This document shows positions 45,344 to 57,614 of a stretch of 64,000 bases of DNA, in pieces (within the stretch, counting starts at the first letter, position 1; each line of letters begins with the position of its first letter). Made by a program: the position numbers and the translations under genes. The stretch lies in NCBI GenBank assembly GCA_003415625.1, contig PYIU01000002.1:1550001-1614000 (forward strand). Direction: 5' to 3'. The notes under the pieces were generated by a model. The model was not told the DNA's origin and did not search any database. It was given only the letters and a program-made list of their open reading frames with translations. The DNA comes from Aquanectria penicillioides (taxonomy: Eukaryota > Ascomycota > Sordariomycetes > Hypocreales > Nectriaceae).

Positions 45344-45615
45344 CTAATACTGTGGGAAGGAGTCACTTCCCGTATGCTGAAAGCTGTGTTAGAAACGCTC
45401 CAATCGGAGAGACTGTCCTTCCTGTAAGGATACATGCCACTGCGGGTAGTCGGAAGCTACACAACACCATGTGTTCCGCTACTCCCTTCTCTGGCATTTC
45501 TCAGTGAACAGGGAAAAAGGAACTTACTCGGATCCACAGGCTGACTGGAGGAAGATCCATTGTTTCCGGGGTCACTGTCGTTGCCAATATGAACGACGGT
45601 CTGAGTGCCTGGCAT
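45344..45615 (-). CDS. Candidate 47-residue three-exon microprotein
   Basis: ATG 45615 in the context TCACAATG opens a polar peptide, MPGTQTVVHIGNDSDPGNN, ending at a GTAAGT donor (45527). Splicing to CTTCCGAC (acceptor TAG, 45457) and over a second 57-nt intron with a textbook CTAAC...TTTCAG 3' site (45377-45433) gives exons 45615-45528, 45456-45434 and 45376-45344. They total 48 codons including TAG, ending DYPQWHHTGSDSFPQY. Other acceptors give alternative tails, one ending FNVNLGAGRMVSLN if a base is missing. The canonical splice signals argue for a real transcript; function unknown. Confidence 0.35.
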
Positions 45616-48042
45616 TGTGATGACAGTTTAGGGATGTTTGAGCCTAGTGAGGTGAACAGGGGTATTGTGGTTGTTTTGATCTCGAATACCGTTGCCAAAG
45701 ATTGGCTGTTGGGGGTGGGCAAGTTGATCTGATTGGACTTTGTTGGATCTATTGAGCACGCTTGGATGAATTGAGCTGTTCTTATGGAGAATCACGGCGT
45801 TTTTTATACTCGAACACATCATTTCCCCAGGGTTACCCGCCAAGGACCAAGTCAGGAAGATTTACAATAAGAAGCGCATGGGAGCACAATTCTCACCGCA
45901 GGGACGGCGTTCGCGCATCACTCAGCGTCATAAGCAAGGCTGGGTAGGGATTTCATCCCGTCGGCGTTGCTCAGGATGGTCCTCTGTGAAATGTCGTCGT
46001 CAGCGCTGGTGACAAGTGAGCCGATCGAACTGCATGTTCCCGACTTCGAGATCGCCTAACCGCAGCAATTGTGTTAAATTGGAGTAACGAGAGACTTGGA
46101 AATGTTGGTTAATGAAGCCTGGGGGTGTATGTAAGGGGCATGTGCAATTTGCGAACCATCACGGATGTCGGTGACCAAAGATACCATCGTTTTGCAGCAA
46201 ACCAAGTCGGGTTGCATCTATTCGTTCTTGTGTATCTTCAACACCATCAGCGAGGTCAACCATGGCTTGGCCTCAAGTTTAACAATGACTACTAGGGCTG
46301 CCAGACCAAGGCAACTGAAACATATTTGCCCATTGAAAACAGCCTACCAAGTCTGGCCATACGGGTCGCCGGTGATGTTGAGACTGAGAAACTCCCGAGA
46401 GCTTCTGGGAGACCATTCAGCTACTCAAGGTAATGGAGTTGCGCCAATAATGTCCCTCCGGCCGGATCGCACAGCATCGGATAAGGACGCAGTCAGTACC
46501 GTAGTCCTGTTCCTCGGGTCCGCACAACTAGGCAACGACGAAATGATACATAGAGAACATCCATGAGCGTTACAATGCGGTCCCTCGCTCAAACTTCATC
46601 AATTTAGCCACTCGGCTGGGTGTCCGTATAGCCAATGTACAATGCTTATGCCGCCTCACATGAGGTAACAGGTTACAGGTAACAGGGGATGCGTGCGACA
46701 ACCGGATCGCATACGAGCGGCATCGTTGTTTTCTTATGCAGTGCCTTCACAACGCTGATACGCCAGGGGCCGACAGCATTCAGGGCGCACAATAGCTCTC
46801 TTACGACACCAATTTATCAATTGCCGACAAGATGTCGCGAGTCAAGTTCTCCTATGAAGCGAAGTCGTATGATAGCCAAGAGGATGTCGGAAACCCCACG
46901 CCGCTCAGCAAGACAGGTTGCACCTTGCTGCATTAAAAGACGATGTAACACGTCTTGGTAGGGAAGTCCGTCACTCTAGCACACAAATATGACCGACAAC
47001 AAGTTGGCGATTCGTGGTCGGTTGATTGATCGTGCGTAATGAATATGTGTGTGAAGAGGAAAGGAAAGGAAGAAAAGGCGCGGTTCGTCGCGGAGAGAAA
47101 ATGCACTGGTCCCTTCGGTGTCACGTGAGCATGCCATCTCCCATCAGCAACCTCGGAGTGGGCCATTTAAATTTTCACTCGATTTCTCCTTCGCTTCTAC
47201 TTCTTCCTTACATTCTCCAAGCACAATTCTCATTTCGCCGCTGCTCTCCAAAACAGCTACGTGCAGCACGAGAACAGTCTCACTCAAGCATTCTAACATG
47301 GCTTGACGACATGGTTGAAGGCATCGCCGAACAGACCTGGTGCGCCATCCGTGGTTCGCCTGATTCCGATTGAGACTCGAGTCGGAACAGGAACACCTTT
47401 CGGCCATCCACCAAATCGCCATGTCGTGATGCACAAGGCGGTGAAGAAGCATTGGCATATTCCTCCATTTGCAGGGCCTTGACAGACGCCTCAGACAGCG
47501 TCGTTACAACGTCATTTGCTTTCCACCGCCACCTTGTTTTGTTTTCACATTTTCGAGGCACAAGTGTTCCTCCACCTGTAAGACATGAAGAGTCTGCAGG
47601 GTACACAAACCAAAGTCCGCTCCGGCGGCACCCACAAATTGCCTACACCTCGCGTTTTCAGTGCGCAAGTGTGTCAACTTTATTTTATCGTTCGATGTGG
47701 GAGAACAATCCGAGGTCTAGACAACCAGTCCGCTCCACCCTGATACCATAGAATTGAATGTGGCTTCAGGACTAAAATCGGGCAAACATACTAGCAGTTT
47801 ATTCACAACTCAATATTGATGCTGAAAGATAAAATACATATGAACAAAACAAATCATGCCAAAAAAAAATCTATGGGATTTTCCAGAATCTCAACGCTCA
47901 ATTATTCATCGTGACCCCGTCATCTTGCCTGTGTACAATGGTATCTGTATTCGCCGCTGATCCGAAACCCGCCTTAGAAACCCGTTACAAACCCGTTGCC
48001 TCGTATAACCGATTCCTCGGCTGAAATATATAAGCGACATGT
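45616..48042. other. 2.4-kb gene-free region
   Basis: No coding region supported. A short repeat of GGTAACAGGTTACAGGTAAC lies near 46664-46683. ORFs 46165-46566 and 47026-47373 (+) lack domains. Confidence 0.45.
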
Positions 48043-50406
48043 TTAAGAAGACTCCCCCCAAATGGCCTTGTCATCGGTGAAGGACAAGAGGAACCTTGCC
48101 ACGAGACGTCCAGTGTAGTACAGCTGTGGATCTCGCGGGAACGGATGTTGTTCGTTGTTAGGAGGGATGGGATCCCAGCACAAGTACGTGATGTCTTGCC
48201 CTATTGTGAAGCCATGTTAGCAACTTCGTCACAACGTTTGCCAAGGCGTACTTACAAAGATCTCCGTAGAAAAATTCTCTGAGCTCTGCTACCAAGTTCA
48301 TTGCCGGCTGATCCAACTCGCCTTGTTCAACGAAGCTATCATCAAAGAGGGGGTTGAAGCTCTTAGCATTCGCTTCTTTGGTGTGTGTCTGGTAGACTTG
48401 GTGGAACTGATATGCAAATTGCTTGAACGGCATGTTCTCTACCTCCTTGCAGGTGTTCAGTGCGACGCTCCTCTCATACTCAGGGCGAGATCCATTCCTA
48501 ATGCCGATCTCGTTCTGAGCAATGACGAATACATCAGCGGCTGTCTCAATGGCCTCCATGAAGAGACAAAGGACCAGGAATGCAGCCAAACAAGGTGCCC
48601 ATTCTCGTCGCGACTTGGGCTTCAATGACTTGGAGAAGAGTTCGAAGAGCTGCTGTGTCTCTCGCATCATCATCTCGTCGATAATTGACTTGACTTGCCG
48701 AGCAAGCACTCGCGGGGTCAGCTGATTAGCGTTAAGGGGGATCATGCCAGCGGACTGGAGCGAACTCATGCATGCCCCAGTAAGCGTCAAGTGCCGGGTC
48801 ATGATATAGTGCATGCAATAGATGGAAAGCGCCCGCTTGACCACAAGAGACTCGGATTCTTCGGCAAAACGCTTGACAATGCGAATGATATGCCTCGGAA
48901 TCTGGGTGTGTCTAAAGGTGTCGGTAACCTGCTCAGGAAAAGCGGGCTCAGCCACGATATCTTGGATATACTTCTTGGTGCGCTTCTTAAGAGAGTCCCT
49001 CTCAGCGCTATCTTTAAACTCGAGGCCGATAGCCGCAGATGCATTTGACTGAAGGTTCATCCGATCTGTACCAGTATTCAGGTGCCAGTGTTGCAGGACA
49101 TCACAGGTCTTAGCAGTGAAAAACTTGGCATCTACAGCCAGGATAGTTGAAAATAGAGGTCCTGAAAAGAGCTCAACTGAGCAAACTTGTTCGACACCTT
49201 CGACCACGAAGCCCTCAATGTTATCAGTAATGAATTTGGTCATTTCATCCTTTCGGAAGTGTCCACGAATAAAGTCGGGGAACAGGATGGGGATGAAGTC
49301 AGAGAATTGCCAGCAAACAACTTGCGGAACTTGAACCATAAGCTTCTTGCAGCTTTTGCATGGGCGTTCCTTGTCACATTTCACCTTTCGGCTGTGGCAG
49401 CAAAAGCAGGCACCAAGTCGTCGAACTTGGAGAGCGCTTTCTTTTGTTGCGTTTGCCAGAGGTCCTTTGCGTCCTCTTTGACTCGTCCGCATGGCCTCGA
49501 AACACTCGAAAGGGTTAGGCCTGCCAGCATGGGCGGAGATGGACGTTGGCGTCACAATGACAAATTTACCAGACTGCTCTGCCTTCTTCTTCTCAACCTT
49601 GCCAGACTTGACTTTACGAATTTGTGTCGGCGGGGACCTGCTCCTCCAGGGCTGGCACCGGAGCTAGGGGATGACGTGATCTGGGAGTGCATGCTCCTTG
49701 GGGATGAGCCACTGAAATCATCCATGACAAACATGCTCCCGTCAGTGCCTCGGGGGTTAGCAGGATTCCATGGTGGAACGTTGGCATCGGCCTGGAATGG
49801 CTGAGGGATGTTGAGGTCGACTTGTGAGAGGTGGAGCTGGCCCTCCGAAGCAGCTGGAAACAAATCGGATTGGAGGGTAGTTATGTACGGCGACATTTCT
49901 GCTTCATCATCAGCACTCTGTGACGAACGGGACCCAGTCCTGTGCGTCACCAGCATACCATTCAGCTCCTGAGGGGAGAACTGGCTCGGGTCCTGCTGTT
50001 GGAAGAGGTACTGCTGAGGAGTCATGAAGACTGGTGCTGGGTCAAACCCTCCATCGGCAGTGACACTGGTTGATGCCGTAGCTGCTGTCGAAGAAAAGAT
50101 ATCGGGGCTGGTTTGCGCTGGTTGGGTGGTAAATGTTGCGTCGTTGGGGAAGAAAGCCGTGTGGTCCATCTCGCCCAGAAGGAGGGGGGACGCAGCCGAC
50201 GGCGATGGGGTATTTCCAGGGACATTTCCGATGACAGCAAAGCCACCCAGGCTACCGCTGGCGGGGTTAGAGATAAAGCCAATGGACGAGGGTGTCGAGC
50301 CAGCGTTGTAGTCGATGTACTGCCAGGACTCGTCAGTTTCGGTGGCAGAGTCGAAGTCATATGGAGACGACCCATTAGGGGACGGTCGTGAACCGACGGA
50401 CGCCAT
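48043..50406 (-). CDS. Fungal transcription factor with internal C6-type cluster (one-base frame break)
   Basis: ATG 50406 opens a low-complexity Ser/Pro-rich N-terminal half (MASVGSRPSPNGSSPYDFDS). Near residue 261 the frame breaks at AAA (plus-strand 49621-49623). One extra A continues KIRKVKSGKVEKKKAEQSGK and the core PFECFEAMRTSQRGRKGPLA. The cysteine cluster CFCCHSRKVKCDKERPCKSC lies in mid-protein, not at the N-terminus, with the last Cys unusually far away. A long helical region with KRALSIYCMHYIMTRHL and SRREWAPCLAAFLVLCLFME follows. A 55-nt intron (48201-48255, GCTAAC branch) leads to the last exon ending at TAA 48043. The restored length is 769 aa. I recognise a conserved filamentous-fungal regulator family of unknown target. 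Confidence 0.8.
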
Positions 50407-51548
50407 TGCGCAGAGTCTGTGGCTGTGGGGGGGAGTGTGATTGAATGTGGCAGATGGAGTGATCCGGGAAGCTTGAATATAGCCCACGCAAGTGGTCAGC
50501 CGTCAATTATATGCCGATGCAATATGGACTCCGAGGGAGCGGGAGGCCAATATGGAAAGGGATATTTGATTCGGAGTGAATATATTGGGGCCTAGGGTGA
50601 TGGTCATGCGACCAACTTCCAGAGGCGGTTTACAAATCGAGTTGTTGCTATCGCAATCACTGTCGTAGGCGATGCTCGCTGTCGCATCAGCTGGTGGGTG
50701 TGCAGTGTAGGAAGTCACAGCGTCGTTGTCGCAGTGCTCGTCCGCTCGTCGTCAGCACATCAGGCTCACGCAGCGATTGATTGTGTAGGAGGGAGAGAGG
50801 GCAGCAATGGAGCACGGCTCCTGGGGCATTTCTGTTTTAAGAGGCGAAAATCAGACTCATCAGGATCTCTCTCGGTCGACGTTCTTGGGGTCGGTCGTGG
50901 GGCTTGTTGCTTGCCATCTACGTCGGCCCTGGCGGTGCTGAGCGCCGCGCTAAACCTAAATGGCCGACCGACTGGGCGTTGCCGACTAGACGGGCGTGCC
51001 AGGCATGGGCTCCTTCCCTCCCGCACATTGGGTGCCTTTGGGGGTGCTTTTGGGGAAAGTGTCAGGGTATGTCGCGACAACCAATCAATTTTGCACATGC
51101 GCAGCAAGGTGGTTTAAAGTGGCGCTATGCCTCATTTGGTGTGTCTTCTCCTGCACACATGATTGCATAAATGCGTTCATAATCGGCTCTCTTGTGAATT
51201 GGTCATGTCGCCAAGTTGTGCAACTACACCCATCACCCTCGTCATCAGATTTGAATCGCTACTGGCAATCAATCTGGCGTACGTGAGGCTCTGGTGCAGC
51301 GCATGATCCACGTTGGAGAGGGCCTCAATTCAGACCTGTACACAGCAGGAGAGCCCAATGTAGCGGGATTTATTTTGTAGCTCCCTTCTCGTTCCGAAAG
51401 ATCTTGCCCCTTCCAGGCAGGCTACCACTATGCCCAAAGCTTTCATCGCACGACTACCCTGGACAATTACTGTAGGTTGCGGCTGCTAGCGGAACTGAGA
51501 GTCTCCTGAGGAGGCATAAGAACGCAAAAACTGAGCAGCGATCTCCGC
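50407..51548. other. 1.1-kb region upstream of the C6 factor
   Basis: Promoter side of the minus-strand regulator. Overlapping ORFs on both strands at 50698-51286 have no recognisable features. Confidence 0.5.
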
Positions 51549-51620
51549 GGTTCTGTGGTCTAACGGTCATGACTCTGGATTTTGATTCCAGCAGCGAGGG
51601 TTCGACTCCCTCCAGAACCT
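51549..51620 (+). tRNA. tRNA-Gln (anticodon TTG)
   Basis: A 72-nt cloverleaf. The acceptor stem GGTTCTG pairs with CAGAACC, the D arm is GTC/GAC, and the anticodon stem CTGGA/TCCAG holds the loop TTTTGAT with anticodon TTG. The T arm is GAGGG TTCGACT CCCTC. There is no intron. The internal A box (TGGTCTAACGG) and B box (GGTTCGACTCC) are present. Confidence 0.96.
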
Positions 51621-52680
51621 GTTTTTTTGCTCCGAACCTGGAGCGGAACCATGGATATCCCAAAGCCATTTTCTTTTGGGCCGCAATTTCACAAAAACTG
51701 GCCACGCTCTATTGCAGGTTACACACACCTCTCCTGGTTGCCTCACTTCACAAGGCTATACAGCTCACTGCATGGCACATGACAACCCCTGCTAACCAAC
51801 AACTGTATCCATATCCAACAGGAGCACAACATCAACATAAACTATAACCCGACATCTAAATCGAGATTGGAACATGGAGGACATGTTATCCGAGCCAAGT
51901 ACATTGGGGGGGAGTATTGATACTCGCAGAAACTATACGTGAGCCAACTTGATATGGGAACAATTGGCATTTCTCATTGTCTTGTTTCAATCTTGCCCAA
52001 TGAATCTTGATGCCCTCGATTTTCTTTCTCCGCACTTATCCTACACCAAGCTTAAGCAAACACTAGTCATAATAAGTCTGCGCTTTCACGCGCCTTTCAC
52101 GCGGCTATCCGCCCGACTTCCCATCGATCCCAATGCCCAACACCCCAACCTCATCAATTCCCAACGCCACCCGACGGGGACGACATTGACATGGTCTGTC
52201 GTGCACCGCTCCAACAGAGACTTCAGCCGTATGAGGCATGGTCGTGAGTTATTTTCTTCATTCTCTTCCGAGAACTGTTAGAGGTCGATAAAAAAAGCAA
52301 TGCCGGACAAACCAATGCAGAACGGCAGCAAATCAGGATCGCTAAATAAAAATCCCCAAAAAAGAAAAGAAAAACCAAACAAAGCATAGCCAAACACAAC
52401 TCCTGGCACGTCCCAGTTGATGATCTCCCCCCCTCAAAGTAAGGGGCCTGTGCTTTTGATGAGCCATTGCCTGGTATTCGTGCCAACCCGCTTCATAAAC
52501 AAAAACATTATCATTCACAATCCGACGTTGCGAAGCCACCAAGGCATAGGTTTCTTTCTAATCCTTGTCCCTGCTTCGTGCCGTGGTCATAGTCGGCTTG
52601 TTTCTCATTCCTGTCATCAGGATTTGTAACATAAACGTGATAGAGTCATTATGATAGACCCTTATTTGGAAGCCATCGCT
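51621..52680. other. Spacer between tRNA-Gln and the next gene
   Basis: No coding region supported. The A-rich block 52355-52380 lies in the 3' flank of the minus-strand gene. Confidence 0.45.
51622..51628 (+). terminator. Pol III terminator of tRNA-Gln
   Basis: A run of seven T begins two bases after the discriminator position of the tRNA. Confidence 0.85.
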
Positions 52681-53849
52681 TTACGAACGGTACCGCTGGG
52701 CGGATCGTTCTTGGATTTGCTTCTCGGTAGAAACGTATAATCTGTCAAGGTAGTCCATAGCTGAAGCATCCTTCAGGATCTTGGCCACTTGGATACCGGC
52801 TGAGATCAGCTGAAGGATGTTTCGGTCATCCTTGAGAGGGCGACTTTGGTGCTTCGCAGCGTGCCGCATCTCCAGTGAGTTTTCCAGGATTGTGACAAAT
52901 TGCTTAATTTGTCCATTATACAATACTCGTGCCGGGATGCGTCGCTTTGTTGCCAGCCGCTTCAAGAGGTAGACCCATTCGGTCCACTCTCGATCCTGAG
53001 GTCGCTCAACAGGTCTCATATCCTGGGTCAAGGGGATCGGGAACTGGTACTTTGCGACAAAGTCGTAGGCGCACTGTGAAAGTCGATCGTTGACTTGGCT
53101 GAGAACACTGTCTTGCTCCTGAACGTGAAGATTCGTGGGTAGATGAGGAAGTTCTCGCTCCTGCATCGCAATTACGTCGGGTGGTGGACGCTGTAAGAAT
53201 TGATGCGGACCATCAAACTCGTCTCGGTTCGAGGGTCGGCGTTGTGACCGGCCCTTGCTGCTCGGCTTCGATTTCCCCCCTGGGTGGAGGTATTGATACC
53301 ATTTTCCAGAGAATAATCCGAAAGGTTGGGCGAAGCAATAATGTCGTCAACTGAATCTGTGGGTGAGTATCGCTCCTGGGTTTCCCATCCCTGGGAACCG
53401 GAGCTTTTGTACGACCCGTGACCTGTTGTTCCCTTCCCATACGAACCCGATGGAGGCCGTGTGCCGTAAGCGGGACCGGAGTGGTACATTGACTCTGGCC
53501 GAGATCGATGCCCATTCGATGCTATAGGCATGCCTCCGGCTAGATTGTATGAGCTGGATGAATAGTTGACATTTGATACACTTTTGGCAATATAAATGTT
53601 ACTATACAGTCCAAGGAATGGGGCCTGGGTGCCTGTCTTACCTTGGGGTTTGGTAAAAGACATTGTCAAACCCTCCTTGCACCTGGGGTTCAACAAATGA
53701 ACTACCGGGCGATCAGTCAGCTAAACCATCGATACACTAAAGAAGGAACCTCGGATGGTAAACTACCTTCGCGTTGGGTTCCAGGGGCCGCCAGACATGG
53801 CGGTAGATCTGTAGGCAAACTCGGGTTGGGCCATGTCGTACTGGCTCAT
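52681..53849 (-). CDS. Conserved-looking hypothetical protein, Ser/Gly-rich N-terminus and helical C-terminus (one-base frame break)
   Basis: Three exons: 53849-53767 (MSQYDMAQPEFAYRSTAMSG), 53701-53642 and 53553-52681. The introns are 65 nt (GTAGTT, CTGACTGAT branch, TAG) and 88 nt (GTAAGA...CCAG). The splices give NPTRSSFVEPQVQGGFDNVF then YQTPSSYNLAGGMPIASNGH. At CCCCCC 53275-53280 one base is missing; with it the frame runs on as KSKPSSKGRSQRRPSNRDEF, then DGPHQFLQRPPPDVIAMQER and the helical C-terminal domain (DREWTEWVYLLKRLATKRRI) to the stop at 52681. The total is 338 aa. I do not recognise a named family. The ordered C-terminal 160 residues look like the functional part. Confidence 0.7.
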
Positions 53850-54996
53850 AATTGTAAAAGCGCAACGACAACTTTTTTTTCGCCAGAGTCGACGAGACTT
53901 GCGGCTGATAAAGAGAAATCCACAGGAGTCGAAGAAGCAACGGGTCCGGCCTTTAGGTTCCAAAAAAAAAAAAAGAGACTAGGTAAATCCGATGGACAGC
54001 AAGCACACTATGGGGCCTCGGGCTGAGATCCTTGGTTTCTCCAAAAGGCTGGTTCCAATCACTCCGGGGGAATCCACGGTGACTAGGGTTTCCTGAGATT
54101 TCGATTCCTGGGTCTACCTCGTCGGCGATTCTAGGCGGTGTGTCCCGGGGTCTAGGCAGGGGACCAGTCCACAACAGCAACACCAGCTGGCTTGTACCAA
54201 GCAAGTCTCGCAGGATAAAGAGAAGCACTAAGGGTCGTGCACGAAGCTTGGAGCGTGTTCAGCGAACCAGTCAGCGGTGCTGGGGGAGCCGATTGAGTTG
54301 GCACAAGAGGGACCACGGGGTGAAGCTTGGAATAGTGACGATTTTATCTTCGTTCGTGAGGCATCAAGGACGCTGGGCCGCATGTCAAAGTAGGCTGATC
54401 CTGGTCGAGATGGCAGTGGCAAGAGATATTCCGATGCTAGCAGCGGGGTGACAGGGACCAGCACTTCAGAGTTGAAGAGAAACACCAAGTTCTTTTCTGG
54501 AAAGATTTGCAACAAAATTCGCCCCAATACTCCAAGGAGTTGGAAGGTTGGAGGGTTCCAAAGCCCGCCTGGCCGGAGAAGGACGTGAGGGTCTGCTGGT
54601 GATGCAAGCAAGACGTAGAGCCCACAGACATCGGGCGGGCCTGGGTCTCGTGTGAGAGGGGGGGGGGGGGGTGGACGCGCTTGAGGATCGAGGGAAACCT
54701 GGTCTGGAGAGGATGGGCTGGCAGTGTAGCCGAGGGAGAGGGCGGGACAGGTTTCGTCAGAGTGTCCAGGACTACCCCAGATGTTTGTGGTTGAAAGGTG
54801 GGAGCCTTGGTCCGAGCCAGGCAATTTCCCGGGCACCATTGGGCGCTGGCGTTGTTGCCCAAGACGAGCTGGCAGCATCAGGTAGAGATGACCTCAGGTG
54901 AGATAATTGGAGCAGGGGACTACCCGGAACGAAGATGAGCGGTCAATGGACTGACTGAGATGGGAGTCGGGCACCAAGCGTCTTGGGTCATGCTGA

Positions 54997-55024
54997 GCCA
55001 TGCTGGGCCATGCCATGCCATGCC
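54997..55024. repeat. GCCAT pentanucleotide repeat
   Basis: Units GAGCCAT, GGGCCAT, GCCAT, GCCAT follow each other; part of a longer CATGC-rich stretch. Confidence 0.7.
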
Positions 55025-56369
55025 AACAAATAGCACCCAACAGCCCCGGATTGATGCCCACCACCACCTCCATCACACGCGCCGAGCCAACTCAGCAAAT
55101 ACAATGGCTTACCCAGCACACCACCATGCTGAGTGAGTTCGAGCCCCATCAACACAATGCAACTGGATGAGGGGGACTGGGATGGACAGGCACCGAGGAC
55201 TGGGCACCGGGCCCCAAGGGCTATGGACGTTGAATCGGGACCAAAAACTGGGACAGGCTTGAAACGGGGTCCATTCAGGCGACCATTCACTTCGAGCCTC
55301 ACGACCCTCTTCAAAACCAGAAAAACGAAAAAGGGAAAAAAAAAAAGGCCCATAATAAAAAAGGGATGTGCGTCAATCTGCGTAGAAGCCGAGCCCGCTC
55401 CGGAAAACTCTGAAGGCATCATCATTTCGACAACAGGTCACAGCGTGGCCTGACGCTGATGCAGCAGTTGGCTACGTGGGCATTGCATCTTTGCTCCACC
55501 AAGCGCTGGCTCGTGGCATCGCTGGCACTCGTCCAAGGCCAAAGGACCTTGCTTTTTGCTTTGTTTCGCATGCCGCCGTGATCCATCTGTGATTTCAGCT
55601 TCAAGTTGAGGCGAAGGATTGTGGACCGCGCCAACGCCAACGCCAACGAGGGAGATGCGATTGAGATGGAGGCGGGCGATGTGGGTATGTCGATTCCCTT
55701 CTGGACGTCATCTTGAGGCCAAGGAGATGAGCGTATCTGGAAGGCTGTTTCGCGAATGGATGGCCAGTGGTTGGTGACTGGCTGGCGTTTGGACTGGCGT
55801 GCCGCAAGTGCCAGATCGAAGCGGAGTCCACGCGCTCACATCAAACGTCGGGTACCAGATGGCTGGCAGATGGTTAGATGGGAAATGCCAGGCATAGGGC
55901 ATGGCATATGGCATATGCATGTGACCGAGCACGCGCATGGATCTGCGTAATGGGAGACGTGACACGACTGACAAGCCCGACCTAGGTTTTGCCTTATCTC
56001 GGGTACATGATAAAGACAAGGGTCAGCCTCAGCCCGCCTTCTGTAGATTCCGGTCGCGCCTTAGTCTTCGTCAACAGATGAGGGTGACAACGCATCCATG
56101 GCAGCCATAGCCGTAGGAAGAACGCCACACATTATGAAACACGTGAGGCTCGCTGTCTTGAATTCGTTTCCGTTGTCATCTTCCGCTGGCGCTGGCAGAT
56201 ACCTATGACCACGCAATCACTGTGACATGCTCAGTCGTCGTTACCTCGTCGGTTTTTCCCGATTTCTCCCTTTGGGTCTGAGGTGGCAACGGCACACGAA
56301 ATCCGCTCCCAGTCGCGCGATCTTGAAGCTGGCGATGCGGAACATGCCGACCAAGTCCTCCCCTTCCAC

Positions 56370-56396
56370 AAAAAAAAAAAAAAAAAAAAAAAAAAA
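56370..56396. repeat. A27 homopolymer
   Basis: An uninterrupted run of 27 A after CCTTCCAC. It could be a retroposed poly(A) tail or slippage tract; no adjacent cDNA-like sequence is recognised. Confidence 0.9.
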
Positions 56397-57614
56397 CGCC
56401 GCCGCTGTTTCTCCGACTTCGCCATGATGAATCTCATTCGTTGACGCGCGGGTCGAATAGGATTCAAGGGTGACCAGTGTTGAAGGGCCAAGGTAATAGG
56501 ATAAATACGAGTGAGATGAGACAATATTGTTATCGGAGACTCGGCCGATATTCCCTCGAGCGTCCCCGGTTACCCCCATCCCGTTCTTGTCGGCGGTCCT
56601 GGTTCTTCTTAATCTCATGTGGCTGAATGATGAAGGATGAGAACACGAACTTTCTAAGCCGAGAACGATGTCCCCTTGATGCACTTCCCCTGTCCAACTC
56701 TCGAGACCTTGCCCTAAAATAAAACTTCCGTCCCCCACATCCAATGATCGATCTGCCGTGCTGCCACCATCACAAATTCCGACGAGGCTCCACCCACGGC
56801 CCGGACCTCCGCCACGGCATGGCGGCCGCCCGGAGGCGACATTAACGGGGGGGTTTCGGGGTCGTTCTCCGTGCGCTTTCCCAGTTGAGAGGTCTTGTCG
56901 GCCCATGAATCTTGGCAATGGTCCCGTGGAGTGTCGTTGAAAGCATCTGTCAGCACTTAGAGCAAGCCACAGCCCTTCCCATTTGACTTATCCGTCGCTG
57001 ACAAAGACGCTTCACTCGCCACAACCCCGGAACGCCATCCAAGTCGGGACTGCCGCCGGCGAAATTAGCGCGATTCCTCTGTCACAGATGAGGCTCCAGA
57101 CTCGGTCTTAAGATGATCCTGCATACGTGACGTAGGAGATTTGTGGCTCAAGCCATGAAATTGTGGCACGGGCTGAACTCTTCCTCGATCGAAACTGGTG
57201 ATGGCTTCACCGATCTACGGCCCCAAGGCTGTCGAGCGGCCGACTCACCTTGGGGAGATGCCCCGCCTATGGGTCTAAGCGAGTCATGGGCCAGGGGACC
57301 GTTGGTTTTGATTGGATGCATTGTCTGCGCCTGTCGTCTAGAGAAACGAATTTGCTCCCTGGCTTCTATTTGGAGGCAATCCCACCATCCGACTTGGTTT
57401 GTATCGGGCAAGGGCGGGTTTCAATACGAGTTGCAACATCTTTTGACGGCCTTTCCTCTAGGACTGTGCCTCATCAGAACGTCGCCTCCTTGGGGCATAT
57501 TTCCAGCCGTCTGTCCCCGAGCCTAAGTTCAGGGCTGTAGATCTCAACGATCCACGAGCATGCAGGTGAGGCGATTATCCGCGAGGGCAAGCCACGATAT
57601 GCACACGTGAGAAG

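Larger units (their letters stand above)
53850..57614. other. 3.8-kb gene-free region with many simple tracts
   Basis: No supported gene. It holds A12 near 53960-53971, G14 at 54658-54671, GCCAT repeats at 54997-55024, a CATATG/GGCAT-rich stretch at 55890-55940 and A27 at 56370-56396. The 54228-54878 minus-strand ORF is Pro/Leu-rich without a domain. This is probably the long upstream regulatory region of the Zn2Cys6 gene, or holds non-coding transcripts. Confidence 0.45.

Noticed and set aside
54228..54878. 216-codon minus-strand ORF
   Set aside because: Pro/Leu-rich, crosses a G14 homopolymer, no domain and no start context; left as intergenic.
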